DNA from: Eggerthellaceae bacterium
Lineage (GTDB): Bacteria; Actinomycetota; Coriobacteriia; Coriobacteriales; Eggerthellaceae
Assembly (NCBI GenBank): GCA_009782605.1
Contig: WRIR01000005.1
Span: 1 to 64,000 of the forward strand
Direction of reading: 5' to 3'
DNA: 64,000 nucleotides
The notes under the pieces are model-generated. The model did not search any database. It was not told the DNA's origin and was given only the letters and a program-made list of their open reading frames with translations. Made by a program: the position numbers and the translations under genes. Below, one piece after another: positions 25,989 to 34,872 of the stretch; the stretch's first letter is position 1, and every line of letters begins with the position of its first letter.

Positions 25989-26222
25989 CCTGAAGTCCTA
26001 GCTTGAAACAGCTTCTTGCTGCCAACCGAGTTCATGCAAACTTATTCAACTGGGAACTATATTGCACATTCCCGCCCAAGAAGTCAACAAGAAACTGCAC
26101 ATACGCCCTCCATACGAGGGGAACTAGGTAGATGAATGCTAAAATATGGAATCCGCATGGAATCCGCATTTATCGAGAATAATTGTAAGGACACCCTGGC
26201 AATGACGAAGAAAGGCTAAAAA

Positions 26223-27020
26223 TTGGCTATTTACCTGGTGGACTACGAGAACCGCAGCGGCAAGAGCACCGCTAACGGCCTTAACGGCATCGAGAGGCTG
26301 ACCAACAACGACAGCGTAACCGTTTTTCTGGGGAAGAGCAACGTGGTCCCGGCAGAGATCCTGGACAGGTGCGTCAACAGGAGCAAAGCCCGGGTGACCT
26401 TCCACAAGTGCCGCAAGAGCGCCAGGAACTACCTGGACTTCCAGCTGGTCACCCACCTCGGCTTTCTGGCGGCCACCCGTGAAGAGCGGGAATACCATAT
26501 CGTCTCGGACGACAAGGGCTACTATGCTGCCGTAGACTACTGGCTGGCCGAGCACCCCGACTACACCATCATCCGCCAGCCCTTTATCCTGGCGCCAGAA
26601 CCGGAGCCCCCGGCCAAAAAGCCCAAGGCCAGCAAGCCCAAGGGCAAGAAGGCCAAGAAAGGCGAGGGCACGGCAGGGCCAGACACCCGCGCCGAAGCCG
26701 CAGCGCCTGCGGAGGACATGCAGTCGACCGGAGGCGCCAACGGGTTGCCGGAGCCCGACCCCCTGCCGGTGCCGACGCCTCCCGACCAAAAGATCAACAA
26801 GCTCGACCCGCCCGAGTCGATCCGCAAGGTGGCCCGCACCATCTACAAGCAAGAAGGCATAAAGCTCGGCTATATCTCCCAGCTCTACGACGAGATGCGG
26901 GCCTCTGCCCACGCCAAGAGCTTCTCCAGCCGCATAGCCAGCCTCTACGAGCCCGATCGCCTCGCCCGCCTCCGTCCCGACCTGCTCGCACTCTTCGACC
27001 GCTACGCCAGCATGCGCTGA
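26223..27020 (+). CDS. PIN/NYN-like nuclease-domain protein
   Basis: A 265-residue protein whose first ~120 residues look like a PIN/NYN RNase fold. The opening IYLVDYENRSG carries D7, LDFQL carries D72, and IVSDDKGY carries D96-D97, matching the usual acidic metal-binding positions. A Lys/Pro/Ala-rich linker (about 125-200) leads to a small helical C-terminal module (KVARTIYKQEGIKLGYISQL...). TTG 26223 is the apparent start, with AAAGG upstream. It stands alone; related proteins occur as orphan genes and near defence loci, but nothing here shows a phage-defence role. RNA cleavage is inferred. Confidence 0.65.
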   Translation: MAIYLVDYENRSGKSTANGLNGIERLTNNDSVTVFLGKSNVVPAEILDRCVNRSKARVTFHKCRKSARNYLDFQLVTHLGFLAATREEREYHIVSDDKGYYAAVDYWLAEHPDYTIIRQPFILAPEPEPPAKKPKASKPKGKKAKKGEGTAGPDTRAEAAAPAEDMQSTGGANGLPEPDPLPVPTPPDQKINKLDPPESIRKVARTIYKQEGIKLGYISQLYDEMRASAHAKSFSSRIASLYEPDRLARLRPDLLALFDRYASMR

Positions 27021-27086
27021 GAGGCAAGGCACCGACAGTCAGGACGGGCCTAGAGGGGACGGTTCTCTGGTTTTTCCAGGAAGGAG

Positions 27087-27422
27087 TCAGGGTGTCATGA
27101 ATAGTATCTTATCGCTGCTTCTGAGTATCTCGGCGGCTTCATCGGCGTCGAGGACCTGGATGCAGTTCGCTTGACAGTGCTGCACGCAGGAGGGGAGCTT
27201 ACCTGCGGCAAGACGGTCGGCACAGAGATTGCATTGGTCGGTAAGCACCGGGAAATAGCGGTACTGCCATTTCTTCGGCGCGTACTCCCAGGGACCTACC
27301 TCGTTGAGCTTGATCCCGTACTGCCCCGCCGGGAGGTCGTTCTTGACCTGACATGCCAGCTCGCAGGAATGACAGCCCGTGCACCAGCGATAGTTGACCA
27401 AAAGTCCCTTTTGCATGATCAT
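27087..27422 (-). CDS. Small ferredoxin subunit of molybdoenzyme
   Basis: A 111-residue iron-sulfur protein with two clusters of cysteines: CTGCHSCELAC near the N-terminus and CNLC...CVQHCQANC in the second half. It is about half the size of DmsB/PhsB subunits, having kept only two [4Fe-4S] sites. It should shuttle electrons to or from the molybdoenzyme encoded just upstream; ATGA overlap couples their translation. No membrane anchor subunit follows, so electrons probably come from a soluble donor. Confidence 0.88.
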   Translation of the reverse strand: MIMQKGLLVNYRWCTGCHSCELACQVKNDLPAGQYGIKLNEVGPWEYAPKKWQYRYFPVLTDQCNLCADRLAAGKLPSCVQHCQANCIQVLDADEAAEILRSSDKILFMTP

Positions 27423-29743
27423 TCACCTTCCTTGCAAGGGTAGATCCTGCAGAGCAGGCACTTCCAGTTGGCTCCGACCCCCGTCTTGCCGCTGCTCCAG
27501 GACACCAGGTTGTTGATGTTGAGCTCGTTGACATCGTAGAGGTCCTCGGGGTCGGCCTCCGGGTGCCACCAGCCGTGGTCCGTGCTCACGACGCGCGGGT
27601 CGACGACGGGCGTGACCTCGGCGACGCGCTTTGCCCTCGCAACTCGTCCGGTGAGGCCAACCGGGCCTTCAACCCAGACCCACTGGCCGTCGCGCACGCC
27701 CAGCTCCTCCGCGCTTTGCGGATGTATCTGCACCGTGGGCTCAGGATGCACAGCACGCAGCCTCCCATCTTGACGGTTCTCCGAATGAAAGGTGTTGTGT
27801 CTCCGCGCACCGGTGGTGAGCACGAGCGGGTACTTCTGCGCCAGCTCCGGCTGTGAATAGGGCGTCATCGTGGGCTCGATATAGCGCGGCAAGGGATCGC
27901 AGCCGAGAAACTCCAAACCCAGGGAATAGAGTTCGAGGCGTCCGGAAGGAGTCTGAAAACCAGCTTGCCCATCTTCGCGCATCCTGCCCGTCTTGTACTT
28001 CTCATACTCAAAGGGCAGATATTCTGGAGCGTTCTCGCGCACCTGCTCAAAGTCCATGCCGGTGCCTTCGAGGATGTGAGAGAACATATCCTCAACGGTC
28101 TCCCAGGGCCATGCTTCGGAGTTGAATCGGCGCCCCAGCTTAAGATTGATCTCCATGTCTGAGAGGCATTCCCCCAGGGGCGGCACGGCTGCGTTGATGG
28201 TCTCCCCGCGTTGGGTGCCATCGCCACAGCGGATGCCGTTGCGCTCGGGAAAGGTGGTCACGGGCAGGAACATATCGCCAAAGGCCATGGCCGAAGGCGT
28301 CATGAACAGGTCGACGATGACGTTGAAATCAAGCTTGCCAAAGGCTTCCAGGGTGCGCTCGTTATCGACGCCTCCGCAGGCTATCTGGTTGGCCGTCTGG
28401 ATCCAGGAGGCCTTAATCGGGTAGTCCTCGGGCTGGGCTATCATGTGGTCGATGAGCTTGTTCATGGAGGCTACCTGCAAACCCACCTTGTAGAAAAGGA
28501 GTTCATCGGTGCCGATACGCTTGTCCTCGGCATCGAACGAGAGCAGCTCCCGGCCCCAGCCAGTAATGTACTTCAAAAGCTCGGGTCCTACGACCATCGA
28601 CCCCGGCTTCTCGATGTTGCCTGTGAGCACGAAGAGGGACAGCACGGCGCGCGAGCCGTCCACGCAATCCTCCCGCTGGTCGAGCGCCACGCCCCACTGC
28701 AACAAGGCCGGCGAGCTCTGGGCGATGAGCCGCGCTGCCTGCCTTATCTCATCAGCAGGAACCCAAGTCACTTCGCTCGTCTTCTCCGGCGTCCATTCGC
28801 TGACTATCTCCGCGAATTCCTCAAGGCCGTGAACCCACAGATTGACGAATTCCCTGTCGTAGAGCTCTTCCTCGATCATGACGTTCGCCATGCCGAGTGC
28901 CAAGGCCCCGTCGGAGCCGGGACGCACCTGAAGCCAGAGGTCGGCCTGGGCTGCAAGCCAAGTGAGTCGCGGGTCAACGACGAGCAGCTTGCTGCCGCGC
29001 TGCAGTACGTCGGTGACCCAATGCCCGTAGGCGCCGTCTGAGTTGGCGACGATGGGGTTGTTGCCCCAGACGACCGTCAGGGCCGGCGCTCTCCATGCAG
29101 GGTTGTCATAGCGGTCGATGAACTGCTGCGAGTAATCACCCACCATGAACACGCCGGCAAGCATGGTGCTCGCAAAGATGCGCGGGCCGAAACAGGCCAC
29201 ATTGGTGAGGCTGAAGGCGTAGTTGGGCGACCCGAACGACCAGGCCAGCCGCGAAATGTAAGCCGCGATATCGCGACCCGTTCCCTGCACGAACACGACG
29301 CTTTCGGCTCCGTAGCTCTCCTTGTACTCGTTGAAGCGCTGTTCGATGGTGTCGAGGGCCTCGTCCCAGCTGATACGCTCCCAGCGGTTTTTGCCGCGGT
29401 GTTCAGGCAGACGTTTCATTGGAAAGGCGATGCGCCGCTCATGGTTGACTATCTCATTGACGGCCAGGCATCGCGGGCAGAGCCTGCCCTGGTTGAAGGG
29501 GTTTTCAGGGTCTCCTTCGACCCGCACGACCTTGTCGTCTTTGGAGTAGATGAGGATGCCACAGCCAAGATGGCAGCCCGGAGCGCTCCAGGCGCTGCCG
29601 CGCGTTACGGTGTGCCCGCCCTCCTCGTAGCGCCAGGGCACCTCGTGTTTAAAATATGCCAGGCCTTTCTGGTTGTGCTCGATCCTGGTGGGCGCTGTCA
29701 TCTCTCTGGCTTGCAGTGAGGCTTCTACGTTGCTCCTGCTCAT
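27419..29743 (-). CDS. Molybdopterin oxidoreductase, DMSO-reductase family
   Basis: A 774-residue catalytic subunit binding Mo-bis-PGD. The N-terminal iron-sulfur region has C57-HLG-C61 and GRLCPRC (C89, C92). The molybdopterin domain and the C-terminal dinucleotide-binding domain (TTGARRHNTFHSENRQ) follow. The NVACFG segment probably holds the Mo-ligand cysteine. There is no twin-arginine signal, so the enzyme looks cytoplasmic. The substrate is unknown. Sequence flavour (VEGDPENPFNQGRLCPRCLA) recalls the acetylene hydratase/transhydroxylase/catechol dehydroxylase side of the superfamily, common in gut Eggerthellaceae; this is inference. ATG 29743 with AGGGAGAG upstream is used. Confidence 0.88.
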   Translation of the reverse strand: MSRSNVEASLQAREMTAPTRIEHNQKGLAYFKHEVPWRYEEGGHTVTRGSAWSAPGCHLGCGILIYSKDDKVVRVEGDPENPFNQGRLCPRCLAVNEIVNHERRIAFPMKRLPEHRGKNRWERISWDEALDTIEQRFNEYKESYGAESVVFVQGTGRDIAAYISRLAWSFGSPNYAFSLTNVACFGPRIFASTMLAGVFMVGDYSQQFIDRYDNPAWRAPALTVVWGNNPIVANSDGAYGHWVTDVLQRGSKLLVVDPRLTWLAAQADLWLQVRPGSDGALALGMANVMIEEELYDREFVNLWVHGLEEFAEIVSEWTPEKTSEVTWVPADEIRQAARLIAQSSPALLQWGVALDQREDCVDGSRAVLSLFVLTGNIEKPGSMVVGPELLKYITGWGRELLSFDAEDKRIGTDELLFYKVGLQVASMNKLIDHMIAQPEDYPIKASWIQTANQIACGGVDNERTLEAFGKLDFNVIVDLFMTPSAMAFGDMFLPVTTFPERNGIRCGDGTQRGETINAAVPPLGECLSDMEINLKLGRRFNSEAWPWETVEDMFSHILEGTGMDFEQVRENAPEYLPFEYEKYKTGRMREDGQAGFQTPSGRLELYSLGLEFLGCDPLPRYIEPTMTPYSQPELAQKYPLVLTTGARRHNTFHSENRQDGRLRAVHPEPTVQIHPQSAEELGVRDGQWVWVEGPVGLTGRVARAKRVAEVTPVVDPRVVSTDHGWWHPEADPEDLYDVNELNINNLVSWSSGKTGVGANWKCLLCRIYPCKEGE

Positions 29744-29812
29744 GTTCAACTCTCCCTTCAACTCCTTGTTGATGCCCTGTTTTGGCCAGCAGGGTTTTTC
29801 GTAACCCCGCTC

Positions 29813-30115
29813 TTAAGCCAGGAGTTCTGGCGATTTGATATAGGTTGTTCCAAGGCGGGACTTTGCACGCGCGTCTACCTTGCCATCGCTTATCTTCCCC
29901 TCCGCCTCGGCCACCTGGGTGCCGAGCATGGTCGTAATGGTCAGCCCGGCCGAGAAATTCCCCTCGCCGTCGATCTTGCCGTTGGTGAACGGTGCCGTTG
30001 ACCCCAGCACGGTGAAGGTGCCGTCGAAGGTGCCGTCACCATGACGGTCGATGGTTATCTGACAGTCCTTCTTGCCCATGGGGAGCTTGATGATCGCATC
30101 GTATTCTTCAGCCAT
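29813..30115 (-). CDS. Small beta-rich protein of molybdoenzyme operon
   Basis: A 100-residue soluble protein with alternating pattern suggesting an all-beta fold (GDGTFDGTFTVLGS, NGKIDGEGNFSAGLTITT, EAEGKISDGKVD). I do not recognise a named family. It is the first gene of the reverse-strand operon, 69 bp before the catalytic subunit and divergent from the TetR gene. It may be a chaperone, substrate-binding or electron-transfer accessory; none of these is shown. Confidence 0.7.
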   Translation of the reverse strand: MAEEYDAIIKLPMGKKDCQITIDRHGDGTFDGTFTVLGSTAPFTNGKIDGEGNFSAGLTITTMLGTQVAEAEGKISDGKVDARAKSRLGTTYIKSPELLA

Positions 30116-30227
30116 GTCCTCTCCTTTGTCCTTTTTGATACTTATCGAACATTTGACCCGTTAATGCTATTATTACAACCGGTTTGTGATTTGAGAAGGG
30201 AACAGTAAGGCGAAGGTGTGAGATAAG

Positions 30228-30250
30228 GGACACATACCCCGATATGTCCA
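30228..30250. promoter_or_regulatory. Candidate TetR operator
   Basis: The 155-bp divergent region between the small beta-rich gene and tetR contains GGACACATA..TATGTCC (30228-30250), an interrupted inverted repeat, and near-palindromic ACAACCGGTTTGT at about 30176. Either may be the binding site of the adjacent TetR. No clear promoter boxes could be fixed. Confidence 0.35.
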
Positions 30251-30270
30251 CCTCGGGAAAGGACCGAATT

Positions 30271-30915
30271 ATGGACATCAGAGTCAGTCGCACGATGAGG
30301 ATGCTGCTGGATACCTTCGAGGAACTCGCTTCCGAGAAAGGCATGGAGGACATCACCGTCACCGAGCTCTGTGAGCGGTCTACGGTGAGACGGAACACCT
30401 TTTACCGGCATTTCAATGACAAATACGCGTTCATAGCGTTCTACCTGCAATCGCTCGCCGAACGGTTCATGGTCAAGGCCGAGCCAGGATACGACCTTGA
30501 GGAACTCTCCGATTATGCGAGGTACATGCACCGAGCCCTCATCGAATTCATCGAGTCGCACCAGGCAAGTATCCGCTACGCCTTTGGACAGTCGGTGTCG
30601 GTTGGCACAATCGGTATGATTATCAGGCATATCAGCGAGGGGATCACCGCACGCATCAAGCGCGAGTCGGGACAAGATGAGGCGATCCCGGACGAGCAAG
30701 CGGAGCTGTTGGGCTATTACTACTCGGCCGGGATGCTCCACACGCTCCGCTGGTGGTATTTCGAAGCAACGCCGTTTGCGCCCGACAAGCTCGAATGCCT
30801 CTGCACTGACTTTCTCATGTGCTGCTATGCAAGGCTCGTCAGCATCGAGCGCGAAGGTCGTCATATAGCAACCTCGTGGTCGAAGTTGACGCGCTCAAGC
30901 TCGATGGGCTCGTAA
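30271..30915 (+). CDS. TetR-family regulator
   Basis: A 214-residue regulator with an N-terminal TetR helix-turn-helix (ITVTELCERSTVRRNTFYRHFNDK) and an all-helical ligand domain. It is divergent from the molybdoenzyme operon, so it most likely controls it in response to a small molecule. ATG 30271 with GGAAAGGA upstream is used instead of ATG 30244, which lacks a ribosome-binding site and would sit in the candidate operator. The last ~20 residues are Ser-rich, unlike the rest, and may reflect a shifted end next to the degenerate region that follows. Confidence 0.88.
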   Translation: MDIRVSRTMRMLLDTFEELASEKGMEDITVTELCERSTVRRNTFYRHFNDKYAFIAFYLQSLAERFMVKAEPGYDLEELSDYARYMHRALIEFIESHQASIRYAFGQSVSVGTIGMIIRHISEGITARIKRESGQDEAIPDEQAELLGYYYSAGMLHTLRWWYFEATPFAPDKLECLCTDFLMCCYARLVSIEREGRHIATSWSKLTRSSSMGS

Positions 30916-31102
30916 TCAGCACAAGCCTTGAGCCCTGTAAAAACCGCTGCCAAGCCCTGGCGTTCTTGCTCATGGCTGTCTCTTCGTCCCATATGGCTAC
31001 ATGGACTTTCGCTCTTGGTATGGTGGCCCTGTACTTTTCGGGGATCAGAATCGTATTGTTCTCAACGATTGTCTCAAACTGTATTGCGCCCATTGCGATC
31101 AT
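30839..31102 (-). pseudogene. Antitoxin-like fragment
   Basis: An 87-codon frame whose first ~40 residues (AIQFETIVENNTILIPEKYR) look like the N-terminus of short AbrB/DUF2281-like antitoxins. The family pattern is lost after about residue 45, and the 3' end overlaps tetR on the other strand. No toxin is nearby. The interval 30916-31279 holds nothing else that I can recognise. Confidence 0.45.
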
Positions 31103-31279
31103 CTTCCTTGCGCTTACTTCCGGGCAACACCGGATTGTTTTCCTATCTCATTCCACCTGCTTTTACACAACCCTGTCTCCCAGTATCAGCATGCGGCCTA
31201 TCATCCTGGAAGCTCCCCAACAACACCTCGTGGATTCTGTCCTTCATTCAAATAAGGAAACGTAGTCGAACCCGTAAGA

Positions 31280-31789
31280 CTATCCTTGATGCACATCCAA
31301 ACCTGGTAGGGTGTCGAGGCTAATTATTTCAGCGCCTTGGCTTTCGTAGTAAAGGAGCATTTCGTTAAGTTTCCTTTTGTCATAGCTCGTAATGCAATCT
31401 GACAAAACCTGAACTCGATACCCCTCCTTAAGCAAGTTGTAGCAAGTTGATTTAACACAAGCGACAGCATCTGCTCCCACTAAGTAGAACTCACTTATTT
31501 CATTTTCGGTAATAAAGCCGACGAATTCCTCGCAGGTGTATGCGCTTTGCTTGTGTTTCGTAAAAACATTTTTCGACACCATCTTCAAATCAGCGACCAA
31601 TTCAGACCCATACGTATTGGGCTTGAATTTTTTCATGGTGTCGGACAAAAATTCATGCCGTATATAAATAACGGGGATGCCATTACGAGCTGCCCAGTCT
31701 ATGGCCTTATTTATGTTGTCGATGATGTCTTTATAATTTTTGGTAATGTCGTTTTGGATATCTATTACTACCAAAGCATTTTTCAGCAT
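31280..31789 (-). CDS. Isochorismatase-family cysteine hydrolase
   Basis: A 169-residue cysteine hydrolase. The catalytic triad is visible: D10 in VVIDIQND, K78 in FTKHKQSA, and C111 in GADAVACVKST. Family substrates include nicotinamide, isochorismate and N-carbamoyl compounds, and cannot be chosen here. It lacks the Asp/His metal set expected of nicotinamidases. ATG 31789 has AAGGAAA upstream. AT-richer and with different codon use from the neighbouring core genes, it belongs to the accessory segment. Confidence 0.85.
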   Translation of the reverse strand: MLKNALVVIDIQNDITKNYKDIIDNINKAIDWAARNGIPVIYIRHEFLSDTMKKFKPNTYGSELVADLKMVSKNVFTKHKQSAYTCEEFVGFITENEISEFYLVGADAVACVKSTCYNLLKEGYRVQVLSDCITSYDKRKLNEMLLYYESQGAEIISLDTLPGLDVHQG

Positions 31790-31898
31790 GGGGTTTCCTT
31801 CCAATAAAACGGCAGGGAGGTTTTCTCGCGAAACGCCTTCCTGCCGATAACGGGCGCGTCATATGCCCCCAGTGTCTTTTACGAAAACGCTCTGCGCC

Positions 31899-32360
31899 TT
31901 ACTTAATTGAGAACACGACCTGTGTCAACAGTTCACTTTCAGGCGTATCTGTTGGATCGCTGATGTAGTAATCATAATAAATACCTGTCAATTCAACAGC
32001 GTGCTCCTTTGCGTATTCCAGAAGAGCCGCATATGCCGCGTCAAGTGTTTTGTACGGGCCTTGGTATGTTGCCGAGATTGCCCGACCTCCGTAGGTTTGA
32101 CTCATATAGATATCGTCCTTTTCCGCGACCGCCTCATTAATCGGTATCCCCAATTCCATATCAAACTGAGAAAAATCTTCACTCGCATTCATATAGCAGC
32201 AGTAGGGCGCCCCAGTGATCTGCTTTTCCTGCTCCGTCACATACGCCATCAGCTTCATGTAGCCGACTTCTAGCGCCGCGGCAACTTCGTCCATGCCTAT
32301 TGATTCCACCTTCGTTGCCACAGTGATTCGGGATTGGTGGTTGGTCGTTTCAATTTTCAC
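31899..32360 (-). CDS. GyrI-like effector-binding protein
   Basis: A 153-residue protein of the GyrI/AraC effector-binding domain family, with no DNA-binding part. These bind hydrophobic small molecules or, in GyrI, DNA gyrase. GTG 32360 with a strong AAGGAGG eight bases upstream fits much better than the longer frame. It follows the WYL regulator gene on the same strand by 109 bp, and the pair may form a ligand-responsive unit. Confidence 0.8.
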   Translation of the reverse strand: MKIETTNHQSRITVATKVESIGMDEVAAALEVGYMKLMAYVTEQEKQITGAPYCCYMNASEDFSQFDMELGIPINEAVAEKDDIYMSQTYGGRAISATYQGPYKTLDAAYAALLEYAKEHAVELTGIYYDYYISDPTDTPESELLTQVVFSIK

Positions 32361-32469
32361 CTTAAGAGCCTCCTTAGGTTTGTCGAGTGCAAAACTTTGC
32401 CTCAATTAACGGTAGGGGCTTATTATGGCAAGGCAGAGTGACAACTATATGTCATATTCAAAAAACAAA

Positions 32470-33369
32470 TCAATACTTGTCTATGATTTCTTGTGCGCGA
32501 GCCTTGATTGTTTGGCGAACATGCTCGGGTTCAAGCACCTCTGCATAGCCTCCCAGCGAAAGAATATATCCGTATACCCATTCGTCTTCAGGGATTGTGA
32601 CCTGCACAGCGTAGGTTCCGTCATCGTTTTTTGTAATGTATTCTTCATCGAACGTGTCATAGAGCCTGCCCAATATCTTTTCGGCGCAGCACAGCCTCAA
32701 CCCAATGAAGGGGATTGATGAGGTTTCCCACCCTACGTATTTTTCAGGAGGGCGATTCTCGAAGTGTTGGTCTGTGGGGCTCACCTCTTTTATCCTTGAG
32801 AGACGAAACATGCGGTGTGAATTTCTTTTCAGGCAATACGCTATCAAATACCAGGTATTGGCATTGAAAATCAGTTTTATCGGTTCGGCAAGGCGGGTGC
32901 TTTTTTCGCCGCGGGCATTGATGTAGTCGAAACTTATCACCCGGTTGCTTATAATCGCATCCCTGATTTTACTGAACCTATCCTGCTCATTGGCCTTGCT
33001 GCCCCATTCATCAAAACCGACCTCGATCCAGTCGTGCGCCTTATTGTTTTTGAAAACGGAACCGAGTTTGTCAAGAATTGCGTCAGCTTCAGGATAGCTT
33101 GTTGCGCCCATCGCCTTGACTGCCAGGAGCAGGCTTTCACTCTCACTTTTAGAAAGCAGCGCTTTGTTCAGCGTATAGTCCTCTAGAAGGGATATGCCCC
33201 CGCCACTTCCCTTGTTTGTGTAGATGGGGATGCCCGCTGTTGATAGGGCCTCAATATCACGGTAAACAGTGCGCGTCGAGACCTCAAAGCGTTCAGCAAG
33301 TTCTTTTGCGGTGATTGTTTTTCGGTTAAGGAGTATTGTGACCATTTCAAGCAGTCGGTTAATCTTCAA
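32470..33369 (-). CDS. WYL-domain regulator (YafY/DeoR-like)
   Basis: A 299-residue transcription factor. The N-terminal winged helix (MKINRLLEMVTILLNRK, then TAKELAERFEVSTRTVYRDIE) is followed by a WYL ligand-sensing domain (TWYLIAYCLKR) and a C-terminal extension. TTG 33369, with GGGAG upstream, matches the family start exactly. Probably controls itself and the GyrI-like and hydrolase genes downstream. Part of the AT-richer segment. Confidence 0.88.
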   Translation of the reverse strand: MKINRLLEMVTILLNRKTITAKELAERFEVSTRTVYRDIEALSTAGIPIYTNKGSGGGISLLEDYTLNKALLSKSESESLLLAVKAMGATSYPEADAILDKLGSVFKNNKAHDWIEVGFDEWGSKANEQDRFSKIRDAIISNRVISFDYINARGEKSTRLAEPIKLIFNANTWYLIAYCLKRNSHRMFRLSRIKEVSPTDQHFENRPPEKYVGWETSSIPFIGLRLCCAEKILGRLYDTFDEEYITKNDDGTYAVQVTIPEDEWVYGYILSLGGYAEVLEPEHVRQTIKARAQEIIDKY

Positions 33370-33525
33370 GACAATCGCTCCCTTTGCTTTTGTAGCGAGG
33401 CGTTTTTGAAACACCCATACGCCCGAATTTCTGTACGCTCGACTATTCTTGCCCAGGCTACGATTATTACTGACAACGAATCCTTTCTCAATGGTTTTGC
33501 GGCAAGGGAGCGGAGGAAGGCGGAA

Positions 33526-33651
33526 ATGGGTTGTGAAACCTATATTGCTCTGCTGCGTGGTATGAATGCCGACGGAAACAACAAAACTGACAGGAAGCTT
33601 TTCTTGATAGCACCAGAGCTGATTGGGGCGAAGGGTGATGCTGGCTTTTGA
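33526..33651 (+). pseudogene. DUF1697 N-terminal fragment
   Basis: A 41-codon frame opening MGCETYIALLRGMNADGNNK, which matches the start of DUF1697 proteins (usually about 175 residues). The match stops after about 22 residues and the frame ends soon after. GGAGGAAGG precedes ATG 33526. Remnant of a lost gene; the following ~200 bp show nothing recognisable. Confidence 0.6.
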
Positions 33652-33850
33652 AGAGGTCGTTCTTGCCGTCGGTGGGGCTTATTCTGTAAAGACAAGCACA
33701 ACGTCCCTTACGTGTGCTCTTTCCCTAAGCCTCCATTTCGTGCAAATATCTTAATCCGATACTTCCCTTTTCGTGCGAAATCAATGATTTAACACTTTCC
33801 ATTTCGCAATACAATTAGAATTGAGAGGCAAAAAAGAGAGGAAGAGCATC

Positions 33851-34090
33851 GTGTTCGAGCGCAAGGCTTACAAAAAGCTCCTTGCATGGAAGGCTGGCAA
33901 CGGCGAATCCGCCTTATTGATCGAAGGTGCCAGAAGAACCGGGAAAAGCACCTTGGCAGAAACGTTTGCGGCTCAAGAGTATGAAAGCAGCCTAATAATT
34001 AACTTCGAAACTGTCGAACGCGAGGTCAAAGATATATTTGAGCAATATCGCAACGACGTCGAGGAATTTTTTAAATACCTTCTTGCATTG
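33851..34090 (+). pseudogene. Truncated AAA ATPase (DUF4143-type)
   Basis: GTG 33851 opens MFERKAYKKLLAWK then LLIEGARRTGKSTLAETFAA, the Walker A region of archaeal-type AAA ATPases with DUF4143, normally about 400 residues. The similarity stops around residue 77 (about 34080), where the frame runs into the ribosome-binding region of the next gene. A deletion removed the remaining ~80% of the gene. Confidence 0.7.
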
Positions 34091-34130
34091 TCTCTCTTTT
34101 GTCTCATAAGGAATCGTAGGAGGCTAGCAT

Positions 34131-34766
34131 ATGAAAGCAACTATTTTCGGTGCAGCGGGAAGAACGGGACAAGAGCTTGTCAAACAGGCGCTTGATCGAG
34201 GATTCGACGTTGTTGCCTACGCTCGCGATGCCCAAAAGATTGCTATTGAAAATCCTCGTTTGACAAAAACCTCGGGTGGGCTGGATAACCGAGAACTATT
34301 AGGAACAGCAATAAAGGGCAGCAATTGCGTCTTGAGCGCACTGGGACCCATAGGCAAGCCAAGCGATGAAGAACTCAGCGATGGAATAGCAAATATTTTA
34401 TCCGTGATGGATGAATGTGGAATTACAAGATTCATAGTGTTATCCACAACAAGCTACCAAGATCCTCAGGACGAGGATGGTTTTCGCTTCAAGCTAAGAA
34501 GAGATATGATACGGCGAGGCAGGCCAACGAGTTACGAGCAGATCATCAGCTACAGTCAATTAATCCGCGATTCTAATAGCGATTGGACGCTCGTTAGGAT
34601 AGCGTCGATATTAACCAACAAGCCACTGTCAAAAATTGTTCATGCCGGATATCTGGGAAAAGATCGTTTTAGCTCAAAGCTGTCACGCGCTAATTTAGCT
34701 TGGTTCATGCTTGAGCAGATCAACAGCACGGAGCATTTGAGAAAAGCACCCGCACTGAGCGACTGA
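34131..34766 (+). CDS. NAD(P)-binding NmrA-like reductase
   Basis: A 211-residue atypical short-chain dehydrogenase with the Rossmann motif IFGAAGRTG near the N-terminus and the family VLSALGP segment. Members reduce flavins or quinones or sense NADPH. AGGAGG stands upstream of ATG 34131. Likely complete. It lies directly after the truncated ATPase and before tRNA-Leu, at the end of the AT-richer segment. Confidence 0.85.
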   Translation: MKATIFGAAGRTGQELVKQALDRGFDVVAYARDAQKIAIENPRLTKTSGGLDNRELLGTAIKGSNCVLSALGPIGKPSDEELSDGIANILSVMDECGITRFIVLSTTSYQDPQDEDGFRFKLRRDMIRRGRPTSYEQIISYSQLIRDSNSDWTLVRIASILTNKPLSKIVHAGYLGKDRFSSKLSRANLAWFMLEQINSTEHLRKAPALSD

Positions 34767-34872
34767 TGTCCGCCTTTCTGTTTTTGTGGTTTTTCATCCG
34801 GCTTTCTCTTGCCCCACAAAGTGTCTGATAGTCCGCCAAGACTTGCCTCAAGTACTTTAACAACCATCGTAG

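Noticed and set aside
26223-27020. Anti-phage defence system around the PIN-like gene
   Set aside because: No second defence gene, toxin, antitoxin or mobile-element gene is adjacent; the call stays at domain level.
27052-27080. GAGGGGACGGTTCTCTGG-type sequence resembling REP/RAYT element flanks
   Set aside because: Single occurrence in the window with no pairing copy or transposase; too little to call.
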